Below are positions 23,132 to 33,183 of a DNA stretch of 55,369 nucleotides, one piece after another. This DNA comes from Oscillospiraceae bacterium. Lineage in GTDB: Bacteria; Bacillota; Clostridia; Oscillospirales; Acutalibacteraceae. The stretch is from positions 72,828 to 128,196 of the forward strand of contig CADARP010000002.1 of assembly GCA_902790325.1 (NCBI GenBank), read 5' to 3'. Numbering within the stretch: position 1 is the stretch's first letter; every line of letters begins with the position of its first letter. The notes below the pieces were generated by a model that saw only the letters and a list, made by a program, of their open reading frames with translations, searched no databases and was not told the origin of the DNA. The position numbers were made by a program, and so were the translations under genes.

Positions 23132-23152
23132 GTACCGAGAGGGGACGTCAAC

Positions 23153-24385
23153 ATGCGGATATTGCTCAAAAACGGCAGCGTGTATTTCGGCGGCGACGGT
23201 ACGCCGCAGGATATTTCCGTTGACAATGCTTTTGTTTCCGCCGTTTTTGACTGCACCGGCTTTGCTGTTTTTCCCGGCTTCGCGGATGTACACGTACATT
23301 TGCGCGAGCCGGGTTTTTCTTATAAAGAAACCATCCGCACCGGCACGCTTGCCGCGGCGCATGGCGGCTACACCGACGTGTGCGCGATGCCGAACCTCGA
23401 TCCCGTGCCCGACAGCCCGGCGCATCTGGCGCCGCAGCTCGACGCGATCCGCAAAGATGCCGTCGTGCGCGTGCATCCGTACGGTGCGATCACGCGCGGG
23501 GAGCGGGGAGAGACGCTCGCGGACATGGCGGCAATGGCGGACACGGTTGTCGCGTTTTCCGACGACGGGCGCGGCGTGCAGGCGGAGGAACGCATGGAGC
23601 AAGCTATGCGCGAGGCGAAGAAGCTCGGCAGGATCATTGCCGCGCACTGCGAGGACAACAGTTTGCTGCGCGGCGGATATATCCACGACGGCGCATATGC
23701 CCGCGCGCACGGACACCGCGGCATCTGTTCCGCGTCGGAATACAGCCAGATCGAGCGCGATCTGCGTCTGGCGGCGAAAACGGGCTGCAGCTACCACGTC
23801 TGCCACATCTCGGCCAAGGAGAGCGTTGCGCTGATCCGCGAGGCGAAGAAAGCGGGCGTCGATGTGACGTGCGAGACGGCGCCGCATTACCTGCTGCTGA
23901 CCGAGGACGACCTGCAGGAGGACGGACGGTTCAAGATGAACCCGCCGCTGCGCGAAAAAGCCGATCGCGAGGCGCTGCTCGAGGGACTGTGCGACGGCAC
24001 GATCGACATGATCGCCACCGATCACGCGCCCCATTCCGCCGAGGAGAAGAGCCGCGGCCTGGAAAAATCGCTCATGGGCATCGTCGGACTGGAAACGGCG
24101 TTCCCGCTTCTGTATACGCAGCTCGTCCGGACGGGCGTGATCTCCCTCGGCAAACTCATTGCGCTGCTGCACGACAACCCCTGCAGACGCTTCGGCGTCG
24201 GCGGCGGTTTCCCGCAGAACTGCACGGTATTCGATCTGTCCGCACAGTATGCGGTCGATCCCGACACATTTCTGTCCATGGGCAGGGCGACGCCTTTTGC
24301 GGGCAGTACGGTGCGCGGCAAGTGTATGCTCACAATCTGCGGCGGCAGGATCGTATATCAGGACCCGGATTTTATGACGGTTTAA
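23153..24385 (+). CDS. pyrC: Dihydroorotase
   Basis: A 410-residue class I dihydroorotase, cyclising carbamoyl-aspartate to dihydroorotate. The zinc-binding DVHVHLREPG, the histidines in AHCEDNS and YHVCHISAKES, and ATDHAPHSAEEK are all present; PHYLLLTEDDL and MNPPLREKADREAL are substrate-side blocks. Length is normal. The ATG at 23153 follows GAGAGGGG about 9 bases upstream. It is the first gene of the operon after the PyrR switch. Confidence 0.95.
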   Translation: MRILLKNGSVYFGGDGTPQDISVDNAFVSAVFDCTGFAVFPGFADVHVHLREPGFSYKETIRTGTLAAAHGGYTDVCAMPNLDPVPDSPAHLAPQLDAIRKDAVVRVHPYGAITRGERGETLADMAAMADTVVAFSDDGRGVQAEERMEQAMREAKKLGRIIAAHCEDNSLLRGGYIHDGAYARAHGHRGICSASEYSQIERDLRLAAKTGCSYHVCHISAKESVALIREAKKAGVDVTCETAPHYLLLTEDDLQEDGRFKMNPPLREKADREALLEGLCDGTIDMIATDHAPHSAEEKSRGLEKSLMGIVGLETAFPLLYTQLVRTGVISLGKLIALLHDNPCRRFGVGGGFPQNCTVFDLSAQYAVDPDTFLSMGRATPFAGSTVRGKCMLTICGGRIVYQDPDFMTV

Positions 24386-24401
24386 CATAGGAGGTATAGA
24401 T

Positions 24402-27400
24402 ATGGCAAAACGTACGGATATTCACAAAATTCTGATTATCGGCTCCGGCCCCATCGTGATCGGTCAGGCGGCGGAGTTCGACTACGCCGGCACGCAGGCA
24501 TGTCTTGCGCTGCGCGAGGAGGGGTACGAGGTCGTGCTCGTCAACTCCAACCCCGCCACCATCATGACGGATACCGCGATCGCGGACAAGGTCTACATGG
24601 AGCCGCTGACGGTGGAGTACATCTCGCGCATCCTGCGTCTCGAACGCCCCGATGCGATCATTCCCGGCATCGGCGGCCAGACGGGTCTCAATCTCGCCAT
24701 CCAGCTCAAGAAGAGCGGCGTTCTCGATGAGTGCCGCGTGGAGCTCCTGGGCACGGACAGCCGCAGCATCGAGCGCGCCGAGGACCGCGAACTGTTTAAA
24801 GAGCTGTGCGAGGAGATCGGCGAGCCGGTCATCCCGTCGCGCATCACCTACAATGTCGAGGAAGCCGTCGCGGCGGCAAAGGAAATCGGCTACCCCGTTG
24901 TGCTGCGTCCGGCATTCACGCTCGGCGGTACGGGCGGCGGCTTTGCCAACAACGAACAGGAGCTGATCGAGACCGGTACGCAGGCGTTCCGTATTTCGCC
25001 CGTGCATCAGGTGCTGGTCGAAAAGAGCGTCAAGGGCTACAAGGAGATCGAGTTCGAGGTCATGCGCGACAGCGCCGACCATGCCATCACGATCTGCGGC
25101 ATGGAGAACGTCGATCCCGTCGGCGTACACACCGGCGACTCCATCGTTGTCGCGCCGATCATGACGTTGAACGACCACGATCTGAATATGCTGCAGAGCA
25201 GCGCCATCAAGATCATCCGTGCCCTCAAGATCGAGGGCGGCTGCAACGTGCAGTTCGCGCTGCATCCCGAAACAAGCGAATATTTCCTGATCGAAGTCAA
25301 CCCCCGCGTGTCGCGTTCGTCCGCGCTCGCGTCCAAGGCCAGCGGCTATCCGATCGCCCGCGTCACGGCCAAGATCGCCGTCGGCATGCTGCTCGAGGAT
25401 ATCCGCATTGCCAACACGAACGCCGCGTTCGAGCCGTCGCTCGACTACGTGGTCGCCAAGCTCCCGCGTTTCCCGTTCGATAAGTTCACGTCCGCGAGCA
25501 ACAAACTCGGCACGCAGATGAAGGCGACGGGCGAGGTCATGGGTATCGGCAGCACGTTCAAGGAATGCCTGTTAAAGGCGGTGCGATGCCTGGAGATCGG
25601 CGTGTGCCACTTCCATATGCCGAAGTTCGACCATTGGACGGCGGATGAGCTGTTCGCCTACATCCGCGAATTCCGCGACGACAACATTTTCGCCATCGCG
25701 CAGCTGTTCCGTCTGGGCGCGAAGGTCGAGGACATCTTCAAAGCGACGGCGATCACGCCCTACTTCCTGCAGGAAGTCAAGGAGATCGTCGACTATGAGC
25801 CGACGCTGCGCGCAAATCCCAGGGACGCCGCGATCCTGCGCGAGGCGAAGGAGATCGGCTTCTCCGACAAGTTCATTGCGCAGTGCTGGAAGGTGCCGGA
25901 GATCGAAGTGTGGCAGATGCGCAAATCGCTCGACATCTTCCCGTTCTTCAAGATGGTGGATACCTGCCACACAAACGCCTATATCCCGTACTTTTACTCC
26001 TCCTACTCCGGCGAGAACCAGTCGATCATCACCGACCGCAAGAAGGCGGTCGTGCTCGGCGCAGGCCCGATCCGCATCGGGCAGGGCGTGGAGTTCGACT
26101 ACTCCACCGTTCACGCCGTGATGACGATCCGCCAAAACGGGTACGAAGCAATCATCATCAACAACAACCCCGAAACGGTTTCGACCGACTACACCACCGC
26201 CGACAAGCTCTACTTTGAGCCGCTGACGACGGAGGACGTCATGAATATTCTGCACTACGAGGGCGCCGAGGATGTGATCGCGTCGCTGGGCGGCCAGACG
26301 GCGATCAATCTCGCCGCGTCGCTGATGGAGCGCGGTATGCACATCATCGGCACGGACGTGCAGGCGATCGACAACGCGGAGAACCGCGACGTGTTTGAAA
26401 AGATCCTTGAAAAGCTGCAGATCCCGCAGTCGGCGGGCAGAGCCGTGACGAACATCGAGGACGGCGTGCGCGCCGCCGAGGAGGTCGGCTATCCTGTTCT
26501 GGTGCGCCCGAGCTTCGTGCTGGGCGGCATGGCGATGCAGATCGTCTCCAACGAGACGCAGCTGCGCCACTATCTCAAGACCGCCGTCGAGATCGACACG
26601 GACAAGCCTGTGCTGGTCGATCATTACATTCTCGGCAAGGAGGTCGAGGTCGACGCGATCTGCGACGGTACGGACGTGTTCGTGCCGGGCATCATGGAGC
26701 TTGTCGAGCGCACGGGCGTGCACTCCGGCGACTCGATCAGCGTGTATCCGTCCTTCAGCATTTCGGACGAGGTCAAGCAGACGATCCTCGACTACTCCAA
26801 GCGGCTGGGTCTGGGCCTCGGCATTGTCGGCCTGTATAACATTCAGTTCATCGTCGACAGAGAAGACAAAGTCTACATCATCGAAGTCAACCCGCGCTCT
26901 TCGAGAACGGTTCCGTTCCTGTCGAAGTCCACGGGCTACAGTCTTGCCGACATCGCAACGAACGTCATTCTCGGCAAATCCCTGCGCGAACAGGGCATCA
27001 CCGAGATTTACCCGCCGGAAAAGAAGAAGTGGTACGTCAAAGTGCCGGTCTTCTCCTTCGCCAAGCTCGGCGGCATGGATACCGTGCTCTCGCCCGAGAT
27101 GAAGTCCACGGGCGAAGCGATCGGCTACGACACGCACCGCGGACGCGCGATGTACAAGGCACTCGAAGCGTCGGGCATGCACCTGCAGAATTACGGCACG
27201 GTGCTGGCGACCATCGCCGACAAGGATAAGGAAGAAGCGCTGCCGCTGATCCGCCGCTTCTACAACCTCGGCTTCAACATTGAGGCGACCGAGGGTACGG
27301 CCGCGTTCCTGAAGGGACACGGCATCCGCACGCACATCCGCAAAAAGATCAGCGAAGATCCCGACGATATTCCCGCTTCGATCCGCAGCGGACGCATCGC

Positions 27401-27575
27401 ATACGTGGTCAATACGCGCGATCTCGGTTCCGACAACGGCGTGCACGACGGCCATCTGATCCGCCGTCTGTCCGTCGAAAGCGGCGTGACGCTGTTCACG
27501 GCGCTCGACACGGTGCGCGCGGTGCTCGACGTGATCGAGGAGATCACGTTTGAGATCTCGACCATCGACGCGTGA
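24402..27575 (+). CDS. carB: Carbamoyl-phosphate synthase large subunit
   Basis: A 1057-residue large chain making carbamoyl phosphate from bicarbonate, ammonia and 2 ATP. The two homologous halves each have an ATP-grasp unit (KILIIGSGPIVIGQAAEFDYAGTQAC and KAVVLGAGPIRIGQGVEFDYSTVHA) and the FVDPRVSRSSALASKASGYPIA-like EVNPR blocks; the C-terminal MGS-like domain carries the allosteric site. Normally it works with the glutaminase subunit CarA, whose gene is not in this window; it could lie elsewhere in the genome. An AGGAGG ribosome site is 8 bases before the ATG. pyrK follows 8 bases later. Confidence 0.97.
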   Translation: MAKRTDIHKILIIGSGPIVIGQAAEFDYAGTQACLALREEGYEVVLVNSNPATIMTDTAIADKVYMEPLTVEYISRILRLERPDAIIPGIGGQTGLNLAIQLKKSGVLDECRVELLGTDSRSIERAEDRELFKELCEEIGEPVIPSRITYNVEEAVAAAKEIGYPVVLRPAFTLGGTGGGFANNEQELIETGTQAFRISPVHQVLVEKSVKGYKEIEFEVMRDSADHAITICGMENVDPVGVHTGDSIVVAPIMTLNDHDLNMLQSSAIKIIRALKIEGGCNVQFALHPETSEYFLIEVNPRVSRSSALASKASGYPIARVTAKIAVGMLLEDIRIANTNAAFEPSLDYVVAKLPRFPFDKFTSASNKLGTQMKATGEVMGIGSTFKECLLKAVRCLEIGVCHFHMPKFDHWTADELFAYIREFRDDNIFAIAQLFRLGAKVEDIFKATAITPYFLQEVKEIVDYEPTLRANPRDAAILREAKEIGFSDKFIAQCWKVPEIEVWQMRKSLDIFPFFKMVDTCHTNAYIPYFYSSYSGENQSIITDRKKAVVLGAGPIRIGQGVEFDYSTVHAVMTIRQNGYEAIIINNNPETVSTDYTTADKLYFEPLTTEDVMNILHYEGAEDVIASLGGQTAINLAASLMERGMHIIGTDVQAIDNAENRDVFEKILEKLQIPQSAGRAVTNIEDGVRAAEEVGYPVLVRPSFVLGGMAMQIVSNETQLRHYLKTAVEIDTDKPVLVDHYILGKEVEVDAICDGTDVFVPGIMELVERTGVHSGDSISVYPSFSISDEVKQTILDYSKRLGLGLGIVGLYNIQFIVDREDKVYIIEVNPRSSRTVPFLSKSTGYSLADIATNVILGKSLREQGITEIYPPEKKKWYVKVPVFSFAKLGGMDTVLSPEMKSTGEAIGYDTHRGRAMYKALEASGMHLQNYGTVLATIADKDKEEALPLIRRFYNLGFNIEATEGTAAFLKGHGIRTHIRKKISEDPDDIPASIRSGRIAYVVNTRDLGSDNGVHDGHLIRRLSVESGVTLFTALDTVRAVLDVIEEITFEISTIDA

Positions 27576-27583
27576 GGAAGACC

Positions 27584-28318
27584 ATGAAAGAAGTGACTCT
27601 GCAAATCGTCTCGCAAACACGCGTTGCGCGGGACGTGTACCGCATGATCCTTGCGGGCGACACGACTGCCGTCACCGCGGCGGGACAGTTTATCAATATC
27701 AAGCTCGACGGTCTGTATCTGCGCCGTCCGATCTCTGTGTGCGATTGGGAGCCGGAGGAGCTGACGATCATCTATAAGGTCGTGGGCAAAGGCACCGCGC
27801 AGATGGCCGCGCTGCCGGACGGGACGGAGCTGTCCGTTCTGACCGGTCTGGGCAACGGCTACGACCTTGGAAAAAGCGGCAGCCGGCCGCTGCTCATCGG
27901 CGGCGGCGTGGGCGTTCCGCCGCTGTATCTTGCGGCGAAACTGCTGCAAAACGAAGGCAAGACTGTCACCGCCGTGCTCGGTTTCAATACGGCGGAGGAC
28001 GTCTTTTACGCGGACGAATTCCGCGCGCTCGGCGTGCGGACGCTCGTCACGACCGCGGACGGCTCTGTCGGCACGCGCGGCTTTGTGACCGACGCGCTTG
28101 CGGACGTCGGCGATTACAGTTACGTTTTTACCTGCGGCCCCGAACCGATGCTCAAGGCCGTGTACGGCGCCGTCAATACAGACGGACAGTTCAGCTTCGA
28201 GGAACGCATGGGGTGCGGCTTCGGTGCGTGCATGGGCTGCACATGCAAAACGAAGTACGGCAACAAGCGCATCTGCACCGACGGCCCCGTGCTGTATAAG
28301 GAGGAGATCGTATGGTGA
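27584..28318 (+). CDS. pyrK: Dihydroorotate dehydrogenase electron-transfer subunit PyrK
   Basis: A 244-residue FAD/[2Fe-2S] subunit that passes electrons from PyrD to NAD+ in class 1B dihydroorotate dehydrogenase. FAD region LYLRRPISVCDWE and GTELSVLTGLGNGYDL, nucleotide-binding LLIGGGVGVPPLYLAAKLL, and the cysteine cluster MGCGFGACMGCTCKTKYG with a later RICTDGPVL. The ATG at 27584 has GAGGAAG just upstream; a GTG at 27572 overlapping carB's stop is a weaker alternative. Its end overlaps pyrD by 7 bases. Confidence 0.95.
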   Translation: MKEVTLQIVSQTRVARDVYRMILAGDTTAVTAAGQFINIKLDGLYLRRPISVCDWEPEELTIIYKVVGKGTAQMAALPDGTELSVLTGLGNGYDLGKSGSRPLLIGGGVGVPPLYLAAKLLQNEGKTVTAVLGFNTAEDVFYADEFRALGVRTLVTTADGSVGTRGFVTDALADVGDYSYVFTCGPEPMLKAVYGAVNTDGQFSFEERMGCGFGACMGCTCKTKYGNKRICTDGPVLYKEEIVW

Positions 28319-29223
28319 ACACGAAAGTGACGCTTTGCGGTATCCCGCTCGATAATCCGGTCATCCCCGCCAGCGGTACGTTCGGCTACGGCGCGGAGTT
28401 TGCCGCGCTGTACGATATCAACTGCCTGGGCACGTTTTCGTTCAAGGGCACGACGCGCGCGCCGCGCTTCGGCAATCCCACGCCGCGCATCGCGGAGTGT
28501 ACCGACGGGATGCTCAATTCCGTCGGGCTCCAGAATCCCGGCGTCGAAGCGGTGCTCGCGGACATCCTGCCGCAGATGGCGACGTATTTCCGCAAGCCTG
28601 TCATGGCGAACGTCAGCGGCTTTTCCGTCGGGGAATACGCCGAAACGTGTGCGATGCTGGATGCTTCGCCGCAGATCGGCTGGCTCGAAGTCAACATCAG
28701 CTGCCCCAATGTACACGGCGGCGGCATGAGCTTCGGCACCGATCCCGCAATGGCTGCCGAGGTGACGCGCAGGGTCAAGGCCGTGACGACCAAACCTGTG
28801 CTGATGAAGCTCTCGCCCAACGTGACCAACATCGTCGAGATCGCCAAGGCGTGCGAGGACGCCGGCGCGGACGGACTGAGCCTTATCAATACCATCCAGG
28901 GTATGCGCATCGATCTGCGCAGAAGAAAACCCGTGCTCGCCAACACGTTCGGCGGGCTGTCGGGTCCGGCGATCCTTCCGGTCGCGCTGCGCATGGTGTA
29001 TCAGGTGTACGAAGCGGTCAAGATCCCGATCGTCGGCATGGGCGGCGTTTCTACGGCGGAGGACGTCGTGGAGATGATGCTTGCCGGCGCAGCGGCCGTG
29101 CAGATCGGCGCGGTCAATCTTGTAAATCCGTTTGCCGGCCGCGACATTGTAAACGATCTGCCCGCCGTCATGGAAAAATACGGTATTCAGAATCTTTCCG
29201 ACTGTATAGGAGGCGCACACTGA
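28312..29223 (+). CDS. pyrD: Dihydroorotate dehydrogenase, class 1B catalytic subunit
   Basis: A 303-residue FMN enzyme oxidising dihydroorotate to orotate, NAD-dependent through Pyr[33 protein letters not shown] (active-site cysteine), [25 protein letters not shown] and [25 protein letters not shown] are conserved. The overlap with pyrK (7 bases) and the shared TGA/ATG with pyrF (29221-29225) suggest coupled translation of the complex. Confidence 0.96.
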   Translation: MVNTKVTLCGIPLDNPVIPASGTFGYGAEFAALYDINCLGTFSFKGTTRAPRFGNPTPRIAECTDGMLNSVGLQNPGVEAVLADILPQMATYFRKPVMANVSGFSVGEYAETCAMLDASPQIGWLEVNISCPNVHGGGMSFGTDPAMAAEVTRRVKAVTTKPVLMKLSPNVTNIVEIAKACEDAGADGLSLINTIQGMRIDLRRRKPVLANTFGGLSGPAILPVALRMVYQVYEAVKIPIVGMGGVSTAEDVVEMMLAGAAAVQIGAVNLVNPFAGRDIVNDLPAVMEKYGIQNLSDCIGGAH

Positions 29224-29921
29224 TGGGACGCGACGTTATCATTGCCTGCGATTTTGCAAGCGGGCAGCAAACGCTGGACTTTCTGTCCGCGTTCAAAGAA
29301 GAAAAGCCGTTCGTCAAGATCGGCATGGAGCTGTTCTACGCCGAGGGTCCCGCGATTGTGCGGGAACTGAAGGCGCGCGGACACAAGATATTCCTTGACC
29401 TGAAGCTCCACGACATCCCGAACACGGTCAAAAAAGCGATGGCCGTCCTGTCGGGGCTGGATGTGGACATCTGCAACCTGCATGCCTCCGGCACGATCGC
29501 CATGATGGAGGCGGCGCTCGAGGGACTGACGCGTTCCGACGGCACGCGTCCGCTGCTGATCGCGGTCACGCAGTTGACGAGCACCGACCAGGAACGTATG
29601 GAAAAGGATCTGCTCATTCACGCGCCGATTGACGAGGTGGTGCTGCACTACGCGCAGAACGCCAAAACCGCCGGACTGGACGGCGTGGTCTGCTCGCCGC
29701 TCGAGGCGCGCAAGGTGCACGACGCCTGCGGCGCGGATTTCCTGACCGTTACGCCGGGCGTGCGCTTCGCGGACGGCGATGTCGGCGACCAGAAGCGCGT
29801 AACGACGCCAGCCAAAGCGAAAGAGATCGGTTCGGATTACATCGTCGTCGGCAGACCGATCACCGCCGCCGCAGATCCTGTCGCGGCGTACAGAAGATGC
29901 GTCGAAGAGTTTGTCGGCTGA
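29223..29921 (+). CDS. pyrF: Orotidine-5'-phosphate decarboxylase
   Basis: A 232-residue OMP decarboxylase giving UMP. The catalytic D-x-K-x-x-D block is in [18 protein letters not shown], with the opening [34 protein letters not shown] and [13 protein letters not shown] as phosphate-binding parts. It shares one base with the pyrD stop codon (TGATG), so it is read by terminating ribosomes. A GGAGG motif in the end of pyrD helps. Confidence 0.96.
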   Translation: MGRDVIIACDFASGQQTLDFLSAFKEEKPFVKIGMELFYAEGPAIVRELKARGHKIFLDLKLHDIPNTVKKAMAVLSGLDVDICNLHASGTIAMMEAALEGLTRSDGTRPLLIAVTQLTSTDQERMEKDLLIHAPIDEVVLHYAQNAKTAGLDGVVCSPLEARKVHDACGADFLTVTPGVRFADGDVGDQKRVTTPAKAKEIGSDYIVVGRPITAAADPVAAYRRCVEEFVG

Positions 29922-29934
29922 AAGGAGTTTTATT

Positions 29935-30567
29935 ATGAAAATAACCATTGCCAAAGATTTACTGAAAATCAAGGCTGTCTTTTTCCGCCCGGAGGAACCG
30001 TTCATCTGGGCGAGCGGCATCAAGAGTCCCGTCTACTGCGACAACCGTCTGACGCTCTCGGACGTCGACGTGCGCGCAGATGTGGAGAACGGACTTGCCG
30101 ATCTGGTCAAGACGCATTACCCGCAGGCCGAGGCGCTCATGGGCACCAGCACCGCCGGCATCGCGCACGCCGCGATCACGGCGCACCTTCTGGGTCTGCC
30201 AATGGGCTATGTGCGTTCGGGCGCGAAGGATCACGGCCGCAAAAACCAGATCGAGGGCAAGCTCCTGCCCGGACAGAAGGTCGTCGTTGTGGAGGATCTG
30301 ATCTCCACGGGCGGCAGTGTGATCGAAGTCGTCAACATCCTGCGCGAAGCGGGCGCCGAGGTGCTGGGCATCGTCAGCATCTTCACCTACGGGATGCAGA
30401 AGGGGCTGGATCGCTTAGCGGCAGCCGAAGTCCAAAATATCAGTCTGACCGATTTTGACACCATTGCGCAGGTCGCAGCGCAAGAAGGCTATATCCGTTC
30501 GCAGGACGTAGAAAGACTGATCGCGTTCCGCAACTGCCCGTCGGACGAGAGCTGGATCGGGAAATAA
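29935..30567 (+). CDS. pyrE: Orotate phosphoribosyltransferase
   Basis: A 210-residue enzyme joining orotate and PRPP to OMP. The PRPP motif VVVVEDLISTGGSVIEVV and the loop RSGAKDHGRKNQIEG are complete; FIWASGIKSPVYCDNRL binds orotate. AAAGGAG is 8 bases before ATG 29935. It is placed before pyrB, so the operon makes the last two steps before aspartate transcarbamylase. Confidence 0.96.
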   Translation: MKITIAKDLLKIKAVFFRPEEPFIWASGIKSPVYCDNRLTLSDVDVRADVENGLADLVKTHYPQAEALMGTSTAGIAHAAITAHLLGLPMGYVRSGAKDHGRKNQIEGKLLPGQKVVVVEDLISTGGSVIEVVNILREAGAEVLGIVSIFTYGMQKGLDRLAAAEVQNISLTDFDTIAQVAAQEGYIRSQDVERLIAFRNCPSDESWIGK

Positions 30568-30576
30568 GGAGAAGAT

Positions 30577-31493
<917 letters not shown>

Positions 31494-31497
<4 letters not shown>

Positions 31498-31913
31498 TTA
31501 TCGGACAGATCCGCGACGGTATCGTGCTCGACCACATCACCGCCGGAAAAGGCATGGACATTTACCGCATCCTCGGTCTGGGGGATCTGGACTGCACGGT
31601 TGCGATGATCAAGAATGCGGACAGCGAAAAGATGGGCAAGAAGGACATCATCAAGATCGGCCGCGTGATCGATCTCGACTTCGCGATCCTGGGCTACATC
31701 GATCCGGGCATCACGGTCAACATCATCCGCGACGGCGCGCTCGCCAAGCGCGAACGGCTGACGCTGCCGGAGCGCATCACGGACGTCATCCGATGCAAGA
31801 ATCCGCGCTGCATCACGTCGGTCGAGCAGGAGCTGCGTCATGAGTTCAAGCTCACCGACCGTGAGAAGGGCGTGTACCGCTGCGTCTACTGCGAGGCGAA
31901 GGCGAAGCGCTGA
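31494..31913 (+). CDS. pyrI: Aspartate carbamoyltransferase regulatory chain
   Basis: A 139-residue regulatory subunit that gives ATCase CTP inhibition and ATP activation. Nucleotide domain at 1-95 ([37 protein letters not shown]) and a zinc domain with CKNPRC and CVYC as four cysteine ligands. Last gene of the operon, followed by a strong terminator. Two levels of control on one pathway (PyrR attenuation, CTP feedback) are implied. Confidence 0.95.
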
Positions 31914-31940
31914 ATGCAATAAGCTATACCAATTATAAAT

Positions 31941-31985
31941 CCGGGAGCATGGATGCAGAGTTGCAAACATGCCCCCGGTTTTTTT
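31941..31985 (+). terminator. Terminator of pyr operon
   Basis: CCGGGAGCATG (31941-31951) / CATGCCCCCGG (31968-31978), one mismatch, T-run 31979-31985. Confidence 0.85.
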
Positions 31986-31998
31986 GACTTTGTTTTGT

Positions 31999-33084
31999 TT
32001 ACGGCTGCATCGTTACGCGCAGCAGCAGCGGATTGTGATCGGACGAGACGAAGCCGAGATCCTGCGCGGCGAATGTCTCTACCTTGAGGTTCCCGGATAC
32101 GATAAAGCCGTCGATCACATAATACTGGAATGTGTCTTTGTCCGCATCGGCATACGGTTTGCAGAGACTCCGGCAGCTCGGAACTTTTTCATCCATCAGG
32201 AACTGCCAGTCGCCCTTGAACTGCGTTACGTCTATTTCGTTTGCAGCCCAGTTGCCGGTCTGCACGGGGAAGGCGCTGCCGTCCGTTGTGGAGAAGATCT
32301 GGTTGAAATCGCCGCCCGCGATCACATAGTTGCCCTTCGCGGATTCCGCCGCCAGCAGCTCGGCGAGCATTTTGGTCTGTTCGCGTTTTCCTTCGCCGTT
32401 GTCATACGCCTCAAGGTGCAGATTCACCAGCACCAGTTCCCGATCACTGCCGGAAATCGGCACGCGGGAGACGAGCAGACAGCGCTTGAGATTTGCCATG
32501 CGCATCGGCCAGGTGAACGGTACCGGAAGCTGGACGCGTACCGAAGACGAGACGATGAAGGACGAGAACGTCGCAATGCCGGAATCGACCTTGCCGATCG
32601 GCGGGAACGGATAGGGCAGGAAGGCGACTTTGAAATTGTTCGCAAAAGATCCGTCGTACTCATCCAACTGTTTCCAGAAACGGACGTATTCGTCGACCAT
32701 TTCCGAACGCATCGACGACACGTCCACCTCCTGCAGGAACAGGATATCGGGCTTCATCGTTTCGATCTCGTCGAGTATGCCGCTTATGTTTTGCTCTACA
32801 CGCGCTTTGTCGGCTGTTTTGACCATGCTGCCGCCGTCCATAAAAAAGTCGGCGTTGTCGCCGAGCGCGCCGTAGCCGATGTTCCACGCGGCAACGGTGA
32901 ACGATTCGCCTTCGGACGGGGAGTCGGCTGCATTTGCGGTAACGGGAATCGTTTCACGCTCCTGCGGTTTGTACTCCGTCAGGGAGAGAAAACCGACAAA
33001 ACCGGCCGAGAGAACGAGAATGCACAGCAGCAGTTTTCCGAAAGCGCCGAGAATGCGGACGGGGAGACTGTGTTTTTTCTTCAT
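31999..33084 (-). CDS. Membrane-anchored endonuclease/exonuclease/phosphatase family protein
   Basis: A 361-residue protein with an N-terminal membrane segment (ILGAFGKLLLCILVLSAGFVGFL) and an extracellular EEP domain. Motifs: VAAWNIGYGAL, DILFLQEVD (metal Glu), VLVNLHLEAY, VIAGGDFNQIF (N-x-D region) and the closing SSDHNPLLLRV. EEP members hydrolyse DNA, nucleotides or phosphoinositide/sphingomyelin head groups; an extracellular form suggests a nucleotide or lipid substrate, but this is not shown. ATG 33084 has AGAGGG 7 bases upstream; a TTG at 33090 is too close to it. It follows the secreted-protein gene and ends convergently with the pyr operon. Confidence 0.82.
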   Translation of the reverse strand: MKKKHSLPVRILGAFGKLLLCILVLSAGFVGFLSLTEYKPQERETIPVTANAADSPSEGESFTVAAWNIGYGALGDNADFFMDGGSMVKTADKARVEQNISGILDEIETMKPDILFLQEVDVSSMRSEMVDEYVRFWKQLDEYDGSFANNFKVAFLPYPFPPIGKVDSGIATFSSFIVSSSVRVQLPVPFTWPMRMANLKRCLLVSRVPISGSDRELVLVNLHLEAYDNGEGKREQTKMLAELLAAESAKGNYVIAGGDFNQIFSTTDGSAFPVQTGNWAANEIDVTQFKGDWQFLMDEKVPSCRSLCKPYADADKDTFQYYVIDGFIVSGNLKVETFAAQDLGFVSSDHNPLLLRVTMQP

Positions 33085-33142
33085 ATCCAATCCCTCTTAT
33101 CGCCGCGCCGCATGTTCGGTACAGCAGCGCGGAAACGAAAAA

Positions 33143-33168
33143 CGGCTGCCGGGTTTCCCCGACAGCCG
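33143..33168 (-). terminator. Terminator of large secreted protein gene
   Basis: CGGCTG (33143-33148) / CAGCCG (33163-33168) extended by an inner CGGG stem; on minus it is followed by TTTTTCG. Confidence 0.65.
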
Positions 33169-33183
33169 CCGTTGGTTGCTTAC

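Noticed and set aside
25572..27620. Minus-strand ORF of 682 codons inside carB
   Set aside because: Antisense to a complete CarB.
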